Below are positions 5,714 to 15,099 of a stretch of 21,160 nt of DNA, piece after piece; the first letter of the stretch is position 1, and each line of letters begins with the position of its first letter. The stretch comes from DASYQD01 sp036005845 (GTDB lineage Bacteria > Acidobacteriota > Thermoanaerobaculia > Multivoradales > JAIOJS01), in NCBI GenBank assembly GCA_036005845.1, contig DASYQD010000131.1, forward strand, positions 1 through 21,160, given 5' to 3'. The notes below the pieces were generated by a model, which saw only the letters and a program-made list of their open reading frames with translations, did not search any database and had not been told where the DNA came from. A program made the position numbers and the translations under genes.

Positions 5714-7873
5714 TCAGTGGGGCACCACCGGCGTCTCGGTGCCGTAGACGTACTTCTCGAACCACGGCTGCCAGTCGGTTTTCGTCAGCTCGTCGAGCGT
5801 CGCCACCAGCCCCGGCGTCGTGCCCCAGCCGTAGCTGGCGCGATTCAGGGCGGCGCGCAGGAAGGCGATGAAGTAGCGGTCGCCCTCGTCGACGCTCCCC
5901 TTCTGCCGCTGCAGCTCGAGACGGATGGCGTGCACGACCAGCGGTCCCTTGGCGTAGCGCAGTCGCCAGATGTCCTCGACGTTGCGGTCGTCGTCGAAAG
6001 CGAGCCTCGGCGTCAGGTACAGCGCCGCGCCCGGTGCGATGTCGGCGGCGCTGCGCGCCCACTCGCTGACGATCTCGTCGAACGAGTGGTCGCCGACCTC
6101 CCGTGGTCCGGACAGCCGCCACACCGCCAGCGCCGCGGTGTAGTCGGCGAACGCCTCGCACAGCCAGCTCTCCTCCTCGCTGCGCATCTTCGCCACATGC
6201 CCCCACCAGCCGTGGGCCACCTCGTGCAGGAAGCGCGCGTTGCGGTTGCTGAAGAAGACGCGCCGCCGCCGCTCGAGCGGCGCGGTGAAGAACTCGCGGG
6301 TGAAGAAGATGATCCCCGGCGGCGCCTGGCCGAAGCCCCAGTCCGGCACCTCGAGGATGCTGAGCTCGTGAAAGGGGTACGGCTCGTCGAGCACCGCCTC
6401 GAACACCTGCTTGCCCTGGAAGAACTTATCGATGAGGTTCTTCGCCGCCTGCTCGTTGAGCAGCGCGTACGTCGCAACCCGGCAGGTAACGCCGTCTCGC
6501 GTCTCCTCGACGACCTTGAACTTGCCGGCGACGACGACCGCGAACTGCATCGGCTTGTCGAGCCGGGTGACCAGCCGGCGCCTTCCGTTGGCGACGGTGC
6601 GGCTGACCTCGGCACCGGAGGCGAAGGGCTGCAGCGCCTCCGGCACGTCGACCTCGATGTCGATGGTCGCCAGCTCGCCGTCGAGCTCCTGGCGTGGGTA
6701 CCAGGGATAGGTGCCGAGCGTCCAGTACGAGTTGCCCGCGGGCCGCAGCGCCAGATCGCCCTGGTAGACGACCTCGACCTCCGCCGTCGCGCCGGCCTGG
6801 AGCGTGCGGCCGAAGGCGACGAGCAACTCGTCGTTCTCGTGCAGAAAGTCGGCGGGCTTGCCGTCGACGCGCACCGACTCGACCTTTACCCGCTTCATGT
6901 GGCCGTTGTCGTCCCAGACGCGGTCGACGAGCTGCGGCTGCCAGACGGCCGCCGCGCGCCGCGCCCGCAACCGCGAGCGGCTGGTGAAGCGCACGGTCGC
7001 GCCGCTGGTGTTCTCGACCCGTAACGACTCCTGCTCGGCCAGGAGCGCCCGCTCCCGCGGCTCCCACCAGGGATGACCGATCGGCTGCGACGTGAGGACG
7101 ACGAGACCGGTGCCTTGGACGAAGGTGCTCCCCGGATCCGTCGTGCGCGCGAGGGCGAGCAGGTTCTCCTCGCCGCGATCGGTGTCGACGGACAGCAGCA
7201 GCGTCTCGCGGCCGTGCAGCAGCGCGTAGCGCAGGCCGTCGACGTGGTTGGCGTCGGCGGCGAGCAGGTCGTGCGAGGGCGACGTGAAGCGGCGGTCGGC
7301 GAGCGCGCTGTCCGCCCACGCCGGCAGCGCCGAGGCGCGGCGGAGCGCGGCATCGGTCGCGGCGCCCGGCTGCGCCCAGGGCGAGGGCGTCCCCTCCACC
7401 GGCGGTGGCGCCAAGCCCCACCCCCACACGACGGCGCCGTCGAGCATGTCCTCCACTTCGACGGTGCCCTTGCTCTCCTTGGGCTCGAGCCCCGAGCTGC
7501 GGCTGCGGCGCAGGTTGCGCAGCGCCACCGGTGCCGAATAGGGATCGTCGACGCGGTAGGTGAGCTTCGCGGTGCCGTCGACGAGCAATCCGCACGCACC
7601 GTCGCGGGCGAGCAGCGCGTAGACGTGCGCGCCGGCGAGCGGACGGACCTCGGCACGACCGAGCTTCAATGGACCGTCGAGGTGGACCTCGGCGCCGCGG
7701 CGGGGCAGGTCGATCGAGATCGCGCGTTCGGCGAGGGTCTCGGCACGAGCGGCCAATGGCAGGGCGACCGCGAACGCCGCGCACACGGCAGCTAGCTCGG
7801 CGACGCGGCGGCTGTAGGTGAACCGATGCCGGACGAGAACGCCCGTCGTCGGTAGGAGTCGGTCGAAGGTCAT
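5714..7873 (-). CDS. M1-like secreted zinc metalloprotease (gluzincin)
   Basis: A 719-residue protein with the M1 aminopeptidase-type zinc site: HEVAH at 550-554 (WGH follows) and the third ligand Glu573 in WLCEAFADY, exactly 18 residues after the motif. RLRYAKG (Tyr640) matches the catalytic Tyr region. The exopeptidase GxMEN motif is not present; the equivalent stretch reads GFGQAPPGIIFF (513-524), so true aminopeptidase activity is doubtful. The first 45 residues contain a basic stretch, a hydrophobic core (AELAAVCAAFAVALPL) and an A-x-A cleavage site (ARAE), so export is expected. Residues about 45-400 are beta-rich and include part of the M1 N-terminal saddle. ATG at 7873 is chosen over GTG at 7891 because GGGGGAGGA lies at ideal spacing before it. 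It is the last gene after the glycosyltransferase, 43 bases downstream. Confidence 0.85.
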   Translation of the reverse strand: MTFDRLLPTTGVLVRHRFTYSRRVAELAAVCAAFAVALPLAARAETLAERAISIDLPRRGAEVHLDGPLKLGRAEVRPLAGAHVYALLARDGACGLLVDGTAKLTYRVDDPYSAPVALRNLRRSRSSGLEPKESKGTVEVEDMLDGAVVWGWGLAPPPVEGTPSPWAQPGAATDAALRRASALPAWADSALADRRFTSPSHDLLAADANHVDGLRYALLHGRETLLLSVDTDRGEENLLALARTTDPGSTFVQGTGLVVLTSQPIGHPWWEPRERALLAEQESLRVENTSGATVRFTSRSRLRARRAAAVWQPQLVDRVWDDNGHMKRVKVESVRVDGKPADFLHENDELLVAFGRTLQAGATAEVEVVYQGDLALRPAGNSYWTLGTYPWYPRQELDGELATIDIEVDVPEALQPFASGAEVSRTVANGRRRLVTRLDKPMQFAVVVAGKFKVVEETRDGVTCRVATYALLNEQAAKNLIDKFFQGKQVFEAVLDEPYPFHELSILEVPDWGFGQAPPGIIFFTREFFTAPLERRRRVFFSNRNARFLHEVAHGWWGHVAKMRSEEESWLCEAFADYTAALAVWRLSGPREVGDHSFDEIVSEWARSAADIAPGAALYLTPRLAFDDDRNVEDIWRLRYAKGPLVVHAIRLELQRQKGSVDEGDRYFIAFLRAALNRASYGWGTTPGLVATLDELTKTDWQPWFEKYVYGTETPVVPH

Positions 7874-7916
7874 CAGTATCCTCCCCCGCACTAGGGTAAC
7901 TGGCGTCCCGCGCGCC

Positions 7917-9362
7917 TCAGCGTGGCGGCGGCGCCGACGACAGCGGGTACCGCATCGCCGTGCGGAAGTCGGCCTTGCTGCGAAAGAAGATGGCGTAGTA
8001 GGCGCGACGCTCGCCCTCGTCGGCGCTGATGAACCGCGCGCCCAGCGCGCGCGCCACCGCCGAGCCCGGCCAGCGCTGCTCCACCCAGCACGCGGCGTTG
8101 CCGCCGGCGGGGTTGGTCACCAGCGAGGCGATCGGAATGCGGTCGGCTTCCTGCTCGTAGGCGGGCGGCCACGGGTGATAGGCGCCGAGCGCCGCCAGCA
8201 GCACCGACACCGGCAGCACGGCGAGGAACGCGACGCGGCGCCAGCCGTCGAGCGCGAGGGGCGCGAAGAACATCAACATCGGCGCCATCGGGATCAGGTA
8301 GCGAAAGCCATACGACCAGCCGCCATACGAGCCAGCCACCAGGCTCATGCCGAGCACCTGCAGGAGCGTGCCGGCGGCGAGCGGTACGACGACCCGCGCC
8401 GGCAGCGGTCCGCGGCCACGCAACGCGGCGATCATTCCGGCGCCGCCGAACAACAGGACCGGCGAGACGACGAAAAAGCCGCGTCCGCCGAAGAGGCAGC
8501 GCAGCGGGTAGAGCCAATCCTCGGGCAGGTAGACCCAGCCCGCGTGGCGCGCGCTGGTTCGCCACGGCAGTTGCGCCCGCGGCGACAGCATCGGCGGCAG
8601 GAGCGTGCCCGACGTGAAGAGGTCGGCACCGACGAAGATCGCGGCCGCCGCCGCCACGCCGGCGCCGTAGCGCAGCAGCTGCCGTGCGCCGCCGCAGCTC
8701 CACACGATCGCCGCCAGCACCGCGACGAACCCGGCGCCGGGCAAGAGGTCGACGGCCGTGGCGAGCCCACCCAGCAGACCAGCCGCGAAGCCCCAGCCGC
8801 GCCGCGCCGCCATCCACGCCGCGAAGAGCAGCGCCGCGGCCGGAGCGTGGTTGTTCAGCGTGCCGCCGAACGAGAACAGCAGCGTGCCCGCGCCGAGAGC
8901 CGCCGTCGTCCACGCCGCGGTGCGCAGGTCGGCCAGCCCGGCGGCGCGCAGCTCGTGGACGAACAGGGCGAGCAGAGCCGCCGTGGGCAAGCCGACTAGC
9001 GCCAGCGTCACCCAGTACACGATCTGCCGCATGCCGACGCCGGCGGCGAAGCTCCAGCCGAAGCAGCGCTGCAGCACGAAATAGATGCCGGCGCCGGCGA
9101 TCGACAGGAGCGGCGGCTTGTTCGAGTAGGGCCGACCGTCGATCACCACCTGGTCGACGACGCCCGCGAACCGCGTTCCTTCGATCGACGAGCGGTGGTG
9201 ATCGACGAGCGCCTCCATCTGCGCCCACCGCGAGGCGTCGTTGCCGCTGCTGAAGACGACGCGGTGCGTCGTCGCCGCGAACGCCGCGAAGGCGAGCAGG
9301 AATGTCAGCAGCGCGGCGCGGCGGCCGAGACGAGCACCGGCCACGGGCGCGGCGTCGCTCAC
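7917..9362 (-). CDS. GT39-like (GT-C fold) membrane glycosyltransferase
   Basis: A 481-residue integral membrane protein with about ten hydrophobic helices. Its N-terminal loop after the first helix, GNDASRWAQMEALV ... IDGRPYSNKPPLLS, is characteristic of the ArnT/PMT-like (GT39 and PF13231-type) polyprenyl-phosphate-sugar transferases. In these, an acidic residue of that loop is catalytic and the K-P-P-L-L segment follows. The C-terminal segment after the last helix is soluble and short. The start is GTG at 9362 with no strong ribosome-binding site; a later in-frame GTG six codons on is possible. It lies between an aldehyde dehydrogenase (51 bases upstream) and a secreted metalloprotease on the same strand. 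The acceptor (lipid A, protein or other glycan) is not indicated. Confidence 0.75.
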   Translation of the reverse strand: MSDAAPVAGARLGRRAALLTFLLAFAAFAATTHRVVFSSGNDASRWAQMEALVDHHRSSIEGTRFAGVVDQVVIDGRPYSNKPPLLSIAGAGIYFVLQRCFGWSFAAGVGMRQIVYWVTLALVGLPTAALLALFVHELRAAGLADLRTAAWTTAALGAGTLLFSFGGTLNNHAPAAALLFAAWMAARRGWGFAAGLLGGLATAVDLLPGAGFVAVLAAIVWSCGGARQLLRYGAGVAAAAAIFVGADLFTSGTLLPPMLSPRAQLPWRTSARHAGWVYLPEDWLYPLRCLFGGRGFFVVSPVLLFGGAGMIAALRGRGPLPARVVVPLAAGTLLQVLGMSLVAGSYGGWSYGFRYLIPMAPMLMFFAPLALDGWRRVAFLAVLPVSVLLAALGAYHPWPPAYEQEADRIPIASLVTNPAGGNAACWVEQRWPGSAVARALGARFISADEGERRAYYAIFFRSKADFRTAMRYPLSSAPPPR

Positions 9363-9413
9363 TGGAAAGCGCTCGAGTGGCCGCGCTCGCTGCTCGAGCT
9401 CACGTCGACGCGC

Positions 9414-10787
9414 TCACTTCGCGCCGCCCACCCACACCGTCTTCACGTTGACGAACTCGCGCATGCCGACCGAGCCCAGCTCGCGGCCGTAGCCGCTCTC
9501 CTTGACGCCGCCGAACGGCAGCCGCGGATCGGAGCGCACGAAGTCGTTGACGAAGCAGCAGCCGGCGGCGAGCTCGCGCGCCACCCGCTCGCCGCGCGCG
9601 ACGTCACGGGTGAACACCGCGCCGCCGAGGCCGAACACGCTGTCGTTGGCGATGCGCACCGCGTCGGCCTCGTCCTTCGCCGGCAGGATCGCCGCTACCG
9701 GTCCGAACAGCTCCTCGTCGTACGCCGGCATCCCCGGTCGCACGTCGGCGAGCACGGTCGGCGGATAGAAGGCGCCGGGGCCCGGCGGCACCTCGCCGCC
9801 GAGCAGCAGTCGCGCGCCGGCGGCGACGCTCTTCTCCACTTGTTCGTGCAGCGAGTCGCGCAGGTCGACGCGCGCCTGCGGGCCCACCTCGATGCCGGGC
9901 TCGAGCGGATTGCCCATGCGGGCAGCGCGCATGCGCTCGACCATGCCGCGCTCGAAGGCCTCGCGCAACGGCTCGACGACGACGAACCGCTTGGCGGCGA
10001 TGCAGCTCTGGCCCGAGTTGATGAGGCGGCTCTTCGTGCACACCTCCACCGCTTGGTCGAGATCAGCGTCGTCGAGCACCACGTAAGCGTCGCTGCCGCC
10101 GAGCTCGAGCACGGTCTTCTTGACGAGGCTGCCCGCCTTCGCCGCCACCGCCTTGCCGGCGCCGACGCTGCCAGTGAGGGTCACCGCCGCGATCTCGCGC
10201 ATCTCGATCACCGCCGCCACGCGCGAGCTGGTGATCAGCAGGTTGGTGAAGAGCCCCGCCGGCAGCCCGGCGTCCGCCCACAGTTGTTCGATCGCCATCG
10301 CGCAGCCCGGCACGTTCGCGGCGTGCTTGAGCGCCACCGCGTTGCCCGCCATCAGCGCCGGCGCGGCCGCACGGAAGACCTGCCAGAACGGGAAGTTCCA
10401 CGGCATCACCGCCAGCAGCACGCCGAGCGGCTGATAGGCGACGAAGCTCTTGCGCGCCTCGGTGGGCACCTCCTCGTCGCCGAGGAAGGCCGCCGCGTGC
10501 TCGGCGTAGTAGCGGCAGCCGGCGGCGCACTTCTTCGCCTCGCCTTCGCCGTCGGCGAGCGGCTTGCCCATCTCGCGCGCCATCAACGTCCCGTATTCGC
10601 GCGCACGCCCCTCGAGCAACTCGGCGGCGCGGCGCACGGGCACGGCGCGCTCGGCAAACGAACGCCGCGCCCACTCGCGCTGCGCCGCCGCCGCGGCCTT
10701 TACGCGCCGGCCCACCTCGTTGTCGTCGTGCTCCTCGTGGCTGGCGATGAGCTCGCCGGTGGTCGGATCGATGGCGTCGAGGGTCAT
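9414..10787 (-). CDS. NAD(P)+-dependent aldehyde dehydrogenase, succinate-semialdehyde dehydrogenase (Sad/YneI) type
   Basis: A 457-residue aldehyde dehydrogenase of normal length. Catalytic features: PWNFP at 129-133, Lys154 in ALKHA, the GSVGAGKAVA cofactor turn (206-215), general base Glu228 in LELGGSD, nucleophile Cys262 in NSGQSCIAAKR, EELFGPVA and PFGGVKESGYGRE at the C-terminal end. KHA in place of the commoner KPA/KPS, the GQSCIAAKR block and EAKKCAAGCRYYAEHA near residue 85 point to the Sad/YneI branch that oxidises succinate semialdehyde to succinate. The physiological aldehyde is not certain. ATG at 10787 has GGGAGG six bases upstream. First gene of a probable three-gene transcript and divergent from the patatin gene. 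Confidence 0.92.
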   Translation of the reverse strand: MTLDAIDPTTGELIASHEEHDDNEVGRRVKAAAAAQREWARRSFAERAVPVRRAAELLEGRAREYGTLMAREMGKPLADGEGEAKKCAAGCRYYAEHAAAFLGDEEVPTEARKSFVAYQPLGVLLAVMPWNFPFWQVFRAAAPALMAGNAVALKHAANVPGCAMAIEQLWADAGLPAGLFTNLLITSSRVAAVIEMREIAAVTLTGSVGAGKAVAAKAGSLVKKTVLELGGSDAYVVLDDADLDQAVEVCTKSRLINSGQSCIAAKRFVVVEPLREAFERGMVERMRAARMGNPLEPGIEVGPQARVDLRDSLHEQVEKSVAAGARLLLGGEVPPGPGAFYPPTVLADVRPGMPAYDEELFGPVAAILPAKDEADAVRIANDSVFGLGGAVFTRDVARGERVARELAAGCCFVNDFVRSDPRLPFGGVKESGYGRELGSVGMREFVNVKTVWVGGAK

Positions 10788-10848
10788 CTGCGCCTCCCGC
10801 CGCAGAGCGTATCGCTGGGCGGCCCGCGAGCGGCGATAGATTCAGGCC

Positions 10849-10877
10849 TTGTCGGAAGCAGAGCCCCGCCGTATAGG
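10849..10877 (+). promoter_or_regulatory. Candidate sigma-70 promoter of the patatin gene
   Basis: TTGTCG (10849-10854) and TATAGG (10872-10877) are separated by exactly 17 bases; each matches four of six consensus positions. Transcription would begin near 10884. That leaves a leader of about 50 bases to the ATG at 10938 or about 130 to the GTG at 11013. It sits in the 225-base divergent gap between the aldehyde dehydrogenase and patatin genes, where nothing else is evident. Confidence 0.4.
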
Positions 10878-11012
10878 CCGCAGCGGTCGAGCCGCGGCCG
10901 CGAAATCCTCATCTGCCGTCCGTCTCCCAGGAGTAGGATGGCAGAACACAGCAGTCAAGAGCTCCGGCCAGGGACCCAGCGGCGTGTCGACGATCGCCGC
11001 GGAGGGAGGATC

Positions 11013-14000
11013 GTGGAGACGCCGCCGCTAGCGTTCGCCGACGTGCTCGAACGCGAGTCCGTTCGCCTGCACGGCCCCAGTCAACTTCCGCTGCCGAGCC
11101 GGTGGTCAGTCACCGAGGACGAGATCCTCGACGCCGGCCAGATGGCACACCGGCTGGCTGCTCGGCTGGTGGCACGGAGGCTGCCGCGGCCGCCGCGTTG
11201 GCGCCGGCGCGGCGAGCGCGGGCAGGCGTACGAAGCAGATCGCGCGGCCGCCATCCGCCAGCTGTTGACGGGGTGGGCATCCGGCAATGCTCCCGACCGG
11301 ACCAAGCTCAAAGACGCGCTCAACGAGCTGCTGGGGGCGCGCCGCTGGCTGCGCGACGAACCGGGCTTCGGCGACCTGAAGAGGCTGCCACCCTTCGACA
11401 AGCTGCCCGCGGTCGAGGAATTTCTGCCCGCCGGTGAGGAGAATCTCCTGGCAGCTGCGCCGGACGGGGTGGCGAACCTCAATCGCCAGATGCTCGAGGC
11501 GCTCTTCCCGCACGAGCTGCGGCCGGCGGCGGAGACGCGGCTCGGCAAGGTGGTGGACGACATCCACGCGCGGGCGAAGGCGGGAGCGCCGCGCCGGGGC
11601 CTGGCGATTTCCGGCGGCGGCATCCGCAGCGCCACCTTCGCGCTGGGCATCCTGCAGGGACTCGCACGGCGGCACATCCTGGAGAAGTTCGACTTCGTCT
11701 CCACCGTGTCCGGCGGCGGCTACGTGGGCAGCTGGCTGTCGTCGTGGGCCCGTCGCGATCCCTGGGGGATCCGCGGCGTCGCGGCGATGCTCACCGCGCG
11801 CCCCACGGCGCGCCTCGACCCCGAGCCGCCGCCGATCCAGCACCTGCGCGCCTACAGCAACTACCTGACGCCGCGTCTCGGCGCCCTGTCGGCGGACACC
11901 TGGGCGCTCATCGCCACGTATCTGCGCAACCTGCTGCTCAACTGGCTGGTGCTGGTGCCGCTGCTGGTGGCGCTGGTGACGATACCCCGCATCGCGCTCG
12001 GCGCCATGGTGGCCAGGTATCCACGCGGTTTTGTGTTAGCCGCCGGCCTGGCGGGCCTCCTCACGCTGGGAGGAAGCTTGATCTCGCTCCTCCGCCAGCG
12101 GCCCATCATCGAGGACCGCCGGCGGCCGCGGCTCACGGACGGCAAGTTCATCGCCGTTTGCGTGGCGCCCCTGTTCGTCTCCGCACTGCTGCTCGCCTTG
12201 GCCTGGGCCTGGAACCAACAGTGCGAGCGACCCTATCCACTGCCGCTGGGATGGACCACCTTGGTCGCAGTGTCGATCGGCATCTTCGGAGCGGGTTTCT
12301 TCGGCTTCCAACTTCGCAACCGGCGGGCGCCGACAGGCCAGGTGGGCAAGGACGTCGACGCCCGCCGCCGCGCTCGCATCATCGGGGAGATCGTGGGATC
12401 GGCGATCGCGGGCGCGATGGGTGGCGCGCTGCTCTGGCTGGCGGCAACCAAGGCCTTCGGCGACGCCTTCGTCCCTTTGGAGACGTCGCCCGTGGGATCG
12501 GCGGTGCGCTGGGCGGTGGCGGACCTTGGCGCGCTCAGCGCTGACACCGCCGCTTACGTGACGCTGATGCCCCCGCTCATCCTCGGCCTTCTCTTCCTGC
12601 AGGCGACGCTGCTGATCGGTATTGCCAGCAAGTACAACCACGATTTCGACCGCGAGTGGTGGGCGCGCGCCTCGGGTTGGGTACTGATCGCGGCACTGGC
12701 GTGGATCGTCCTCTGCGCGGTGTCGATCTACGGGCCGGTCGGCATCTTCTACTTCCCCAAGCTGCTCACCACGATCGGCGGCGGCGCCGGGCTGTTCTCG
12801 CTGCTCGCCGGGTGGAGCGCCAAGACCAAGCCCAAGGCCTCCGCACCCGACCAGGAGTCGCTGACCACCAAAGCGGTGTCGGCCGCCCTGGGCCTCGCCG
12901 TTCCGCTCTTCTGCCTCTTCCTGATCGCCGCCGTGTCGCTGGGCACCAGCTGGTTGTTCAGGATCGATCAGCTGCAGAGGCTGCAATATGGGACGCTCGT
13001 CGTCCCCGATCTTCCGGACCGTACAGAGGTCGCCCGCGAGCTGCGGTTCGTCGGCCACGCCGAGAGCAAGTCGCCGGCGAAGATTGCCGGCCGCGACGCC
13101 ACCGTCCGCGACACCGTGATCGCCGACGTGCCCCGCCTGCGCGCGCAGCAGCACCTGCGGATCCTCGAGCAGACGGCGGCGTGGATGGCGTTCGCCGTCT
13201 TCCTCGCCGCCATCGTCGTCGGCGTACTCGCTTCCTTCTGCATCGGCGTCAACGTCTTTTCGATGCACGCCATGTATCGCAACCGCCTGGTGCGCGCCTA
13301 CCTCGGCGCCTCGCGCTGGGTGCGCGAGCCCAACCGTTTCACCGGCTTCGACCCGCGCGACAACCTCGACATGCACGAGCTGCGGCCGGAGTACGTGTGG
13401 TGGCACAGCTTCCGCGACCCCAATGAGGCCCTGGACCGGCTGCGCGACGCGGGCCCGAGGGCCGGCGGCGGACCTCGCATGGGGCTGGGAATCGTCTACG
13501 ACGAGCTGCAGAAGATCCTCGGCAGCGAGCTGGACTCGATGCTGGCCACGGCGCCCGCGGGGAATGTCGACAGGACGCTGGTCGAAGCGCTCAACACCGT
13601 CATTGCGACCTGCGACCTGATCCCTGCAGCCGCCGGAACGGAGGGGTACGAGGCCATCAAGCCGCTGCGCAATCGCCGCTTCATCGAGCTCGCCCTCGGC
13701 GACGTCCTCTATCCGGCGCCGCGGCCACTGTTCTGCATCCAAGACGTCAATCGCGCCGAGGACTTCGTGGCGGGCTTCTTCGCGTCGCCGGCTGCCGCGG
13801 CGTCCGGGCTGGCGAGGGTGGCGGACGAGCCGGCCTCGACGCTGATCGGCCGCCTCAATGGCGTCCTCCTCCATGGCATCGCCGACGACGCGCTGCCCGG
13901 GGCGGGGGCGGCGGCGGCGCCGTTCGAGGTCGGCAACGACGAGCACGGCAATCCCGTAGGCGTCCCGCGGCTGATCCTCGACCGCCTTCGCCTCGACGCG

Positions 14001-15002
14001 GCGCTCGCCGGCCTCGTCGCGCCGCTGCAGCCGGCCAAGGCCCTGCACCTCGTCGACATCTGCCTCAACCTCACGAGCGGGGACCAGCTCGCCTGGCAGC
14101 AACGCCAGGCCGAGTCGTTCAGCATCTCACCGCTCGCCGCCGGCAACCCCCAGCTGGGCTACCGCGACACGCGCTGGTACGGCGACGTCTCGCTCGGCAC
14201 GGCGGTGACCATCTCCGGCGCCGCCGCCAGCCCCAACATGGGGTACCACTCCTCGCCGGCGCTCGCCTTCCTGATGACGCTCTTCAACGTTCGCCTCGGG
14301 TGGTGGCTGGGCAACCCTGGAATCGCCGGCCAACGCACCTACCGCGCCCGCAATCCGCTCTTCTCGCTGCTGCCACTGCTGCGGGAGGCCACCGGCAACA
14401 CCGACGACGCCTACCCCTACGTCTACCTCTCCGACGGCGGGCACTTCGAGAACCTCGGCCTCTACGAGCTGGTGCAGCGCCGCTGCCACCGCATCTTCGT
14501 CAGCGACGCCGGTGCCGACCCCGAGTTCGCCTACGACGACCTCGGCAACGCCGTGCGCAAGATCCGCGTCGACCTCGGTATCCCCGTCCAGATCACCCAC
14601 ATCGGGATCATCCCGCCGAGCGAGAAGAAGCCTGGCAAGTACTGCGCCGTGGGCTGCATCGACTACCGCGCCGTCGACGGCGACGAGGCGGTGCAGGGCA
14701 GGTTCCTCTACGTCAAGCCCGTGGTCTACCAGGAAGACGTCAACCTGCCGCGCGACGTCTTCAACTACTCGCGCGTATCCACCGCCTTCCCGCACGAGCC
14801 CACCTCCGACCAGTGGTTCAGCGAGTCGCAGTTCGAGAGCTACCGCCGGCTAGGCGAGTACGCCATCGACCAGATCTGCCAGCCGGTCGAGGGGCCGCCT
14901 CCGACCGACTGCGACACCGAGGACGACGTGGTCCGCATCGACTCGCTCGACGAGCTCATCGAGTCCGCCACCACCTACCTGACCCCGACGAGCCCGAGCT
15001 GA
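11013..15002 (+). CDS. Large membrane-embedded patatin-like phospholipase
   Basis: A 1329-residue protein combining a patatin-type serine lipase with a polytopic membrane region. The oxyanion-hole motif ISGGGIRSA is at 199-207. The nucleophile Ser233 lies in STVSGGGYVG, with T-V-S-G-G replacing the usual G-x-S-x-G. The catalytic-dyad Asp1141 lies in YLSDGGHFENLGLYELV. Between Ser233 and Asp1141 lie about nine hydrophobic segments (near 309-330, 340-360, 378-400, 415-433, 458-478, 516-537, 555-575, 625-648 and 722-748) and a soluble part with SPNMGYHSSPALAF (1073-1086). Patatins hydrolyse acyl esters of phospholipids; the substrate here is unknown. The frame is open far upstream, but only as antisense of the dehydrogenase. 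GTG at 11013 has GGAGG seven bases upstream; ATG at 10938 with AGGAG four bases away is an alternative start giving 1354 residues. Confidence 0.88.
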   Translation: METPPLAFADVLERESVRLHGPSQLPLPSRWSVTEDEILDAGQMAHRLAARLVARRLPRPPRWRRRGERGQAYEADRAAAIRQLLTGWASGNAPDRTKLKDALNELLGARRWLRDEPGFGDLKRLPPFDKLPAVEEFLPAGEENLLAAAPDGVANLNRQMLEALFPHELRPAAETRLGKVVDDIHARAKAGAPRRGLAISGGGIRSATFALGILQGLARRHILEKFDFVSTVSGGGYVGSWLSSWARRDPWGIRGVAAMLTARPTARLDPEPPPIQHLRAYSNYLTPRLGALSADTWALIATYLRNLLLNWLVLVPLLVALVTIPRIALGAMVARYPRGFVLAAGLAGLLTLGGSLISLLRQRPIIEDRRRPRLTDGKFIAVCVAPLFVSALLLALAWAWNQQCERPYPLPLGWTTLVAVSIGIFGAGFFGFQLRNRRAPTGQVGKDVDARRRARIIGEIVGSAIAGAMGGALLWLAATKAFGDAFVPLETSPVGSAVRWAVADLGALSADTAAYVTLMPPLILGLLFLQATLLIGIASKYNHDFDREWWARASGWVLIAALAWIVLCAVSIYGPVGIFYFPKLLTTIGGGAGLFSLLAGWSAKTKPKASAPDQESLTTKAVSAALGLAVPLFCLFLIAAVSLGTSWLFRIDQLQRLQYGTLVVPDLPDRTEVARELRFVGHAESKSPAKIAGRDATVRDTVIADVPRLRAQQHLRILEQTAAWMAFAVFLAAIVVGVLASFCIGVNVFSMHAMYRNRLVRAYLGASRWVREPNRFTGFDPRDNLDMHELRPEYVWWHSFRDPNEALDRLRDAGPRAGGGPRMGLGIVYDELQKILGSELDSMLATAPAGNVDRTLVEALNTVIATCDLIPAAAGTEGYEAIKPLRNRRFIELALGDVLYPAPRPLFCIQDVNRAEDFVAGFFASPAAAASGLARVADEPASTLIGRLNGVLLHGIADDALPGAGAAAAPFEVGNDEHGNPVGVPRLILDRLRLDAALAGLVAPLQPAKALHLVDICLNLTSGDQLAWQQRQAESFSISPLAAGNPQLGYRDTRWYGDVSLGTAVTISGAAASPNMGYHSSPALAFLMTLFNVRLGWWLGNPGIAGQRTYRARNPLFSLLPLLREATGNTDDAYPYVYLSDGGHFENLGLYELVQRRCHRIFVSDAGADPEFAYDDLGNAVRKIRVDLGIPVQITHIGIIPPSEKKPGKYCAVGCIDYRAVDGDEAVQGRFLYVKPVVYQEDVNLPRDVFNYSRVSTAFPHEPTSDQWFSESQFESYRRLGEYAIDQICQPVEGPPPTDCDTEDDVVRIDSLDELIESATTYLTPTSPS

Positions 15003-15017
15003 GCCGTCGATAGCTGC

Positions 15018-15052
15018 CCTGGGATGCCGCCCTGGTATGCTTGGCATCCAGG
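15018..15052. terminator. Hairpin after the patatin gene
   Basis: GGATGCC (15022-15028) pairs with GGCATCC (15043-15049), and CCT/AGG extends the stem to ten pairs with one bulged G. The loop is 14 bases and there is no T-run. It begins 15 bases after the patatin stop and could be a terminator or mRNA-stabilising element. It contains the ATG at 15037, which argues against that ATG being the start of the next gene. Confidence 0.3.
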
Positions 15053-15099
15053 ATCGGCCTAAGACGAGCGACCGCTACGACTTCCAGGGACTCAGCCAA

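Noticed and set aside
5717..7795. Several + strand open frames opposite the metalloprotease
   Set aside because: The minus-strand reading carries HEVAH-x18-E and a signal peptide; the + frames are Arg/Pro-rich with no motifs.
9371..9399. GCTCGAG ... CTCGAGC inverted repeat between the dehydrogenase and glycosyltransferase genes
   Set aside because: Only 7 bases per arm with a 15-base loop, and CTCGAG is itself palindromic; expected by chance at this GC content.
9195..11012. Upstream half of a 1935-codon open frame that would extend the patatin gene
   Set aside because: It lies antisense to the well-supported aldehyde dehydrogenase, reads as His/Arg-rich low-complexity sequence, and a promoter plus ribosome-binding sites occur at 10849-11010.
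12036..14102. 688-codon minus-strand open frame opposite the patatin gene
   Set aside because: Compositionally a mirror of the sense gene, no recognisable motifs, no ribosome-binding site worth noting.
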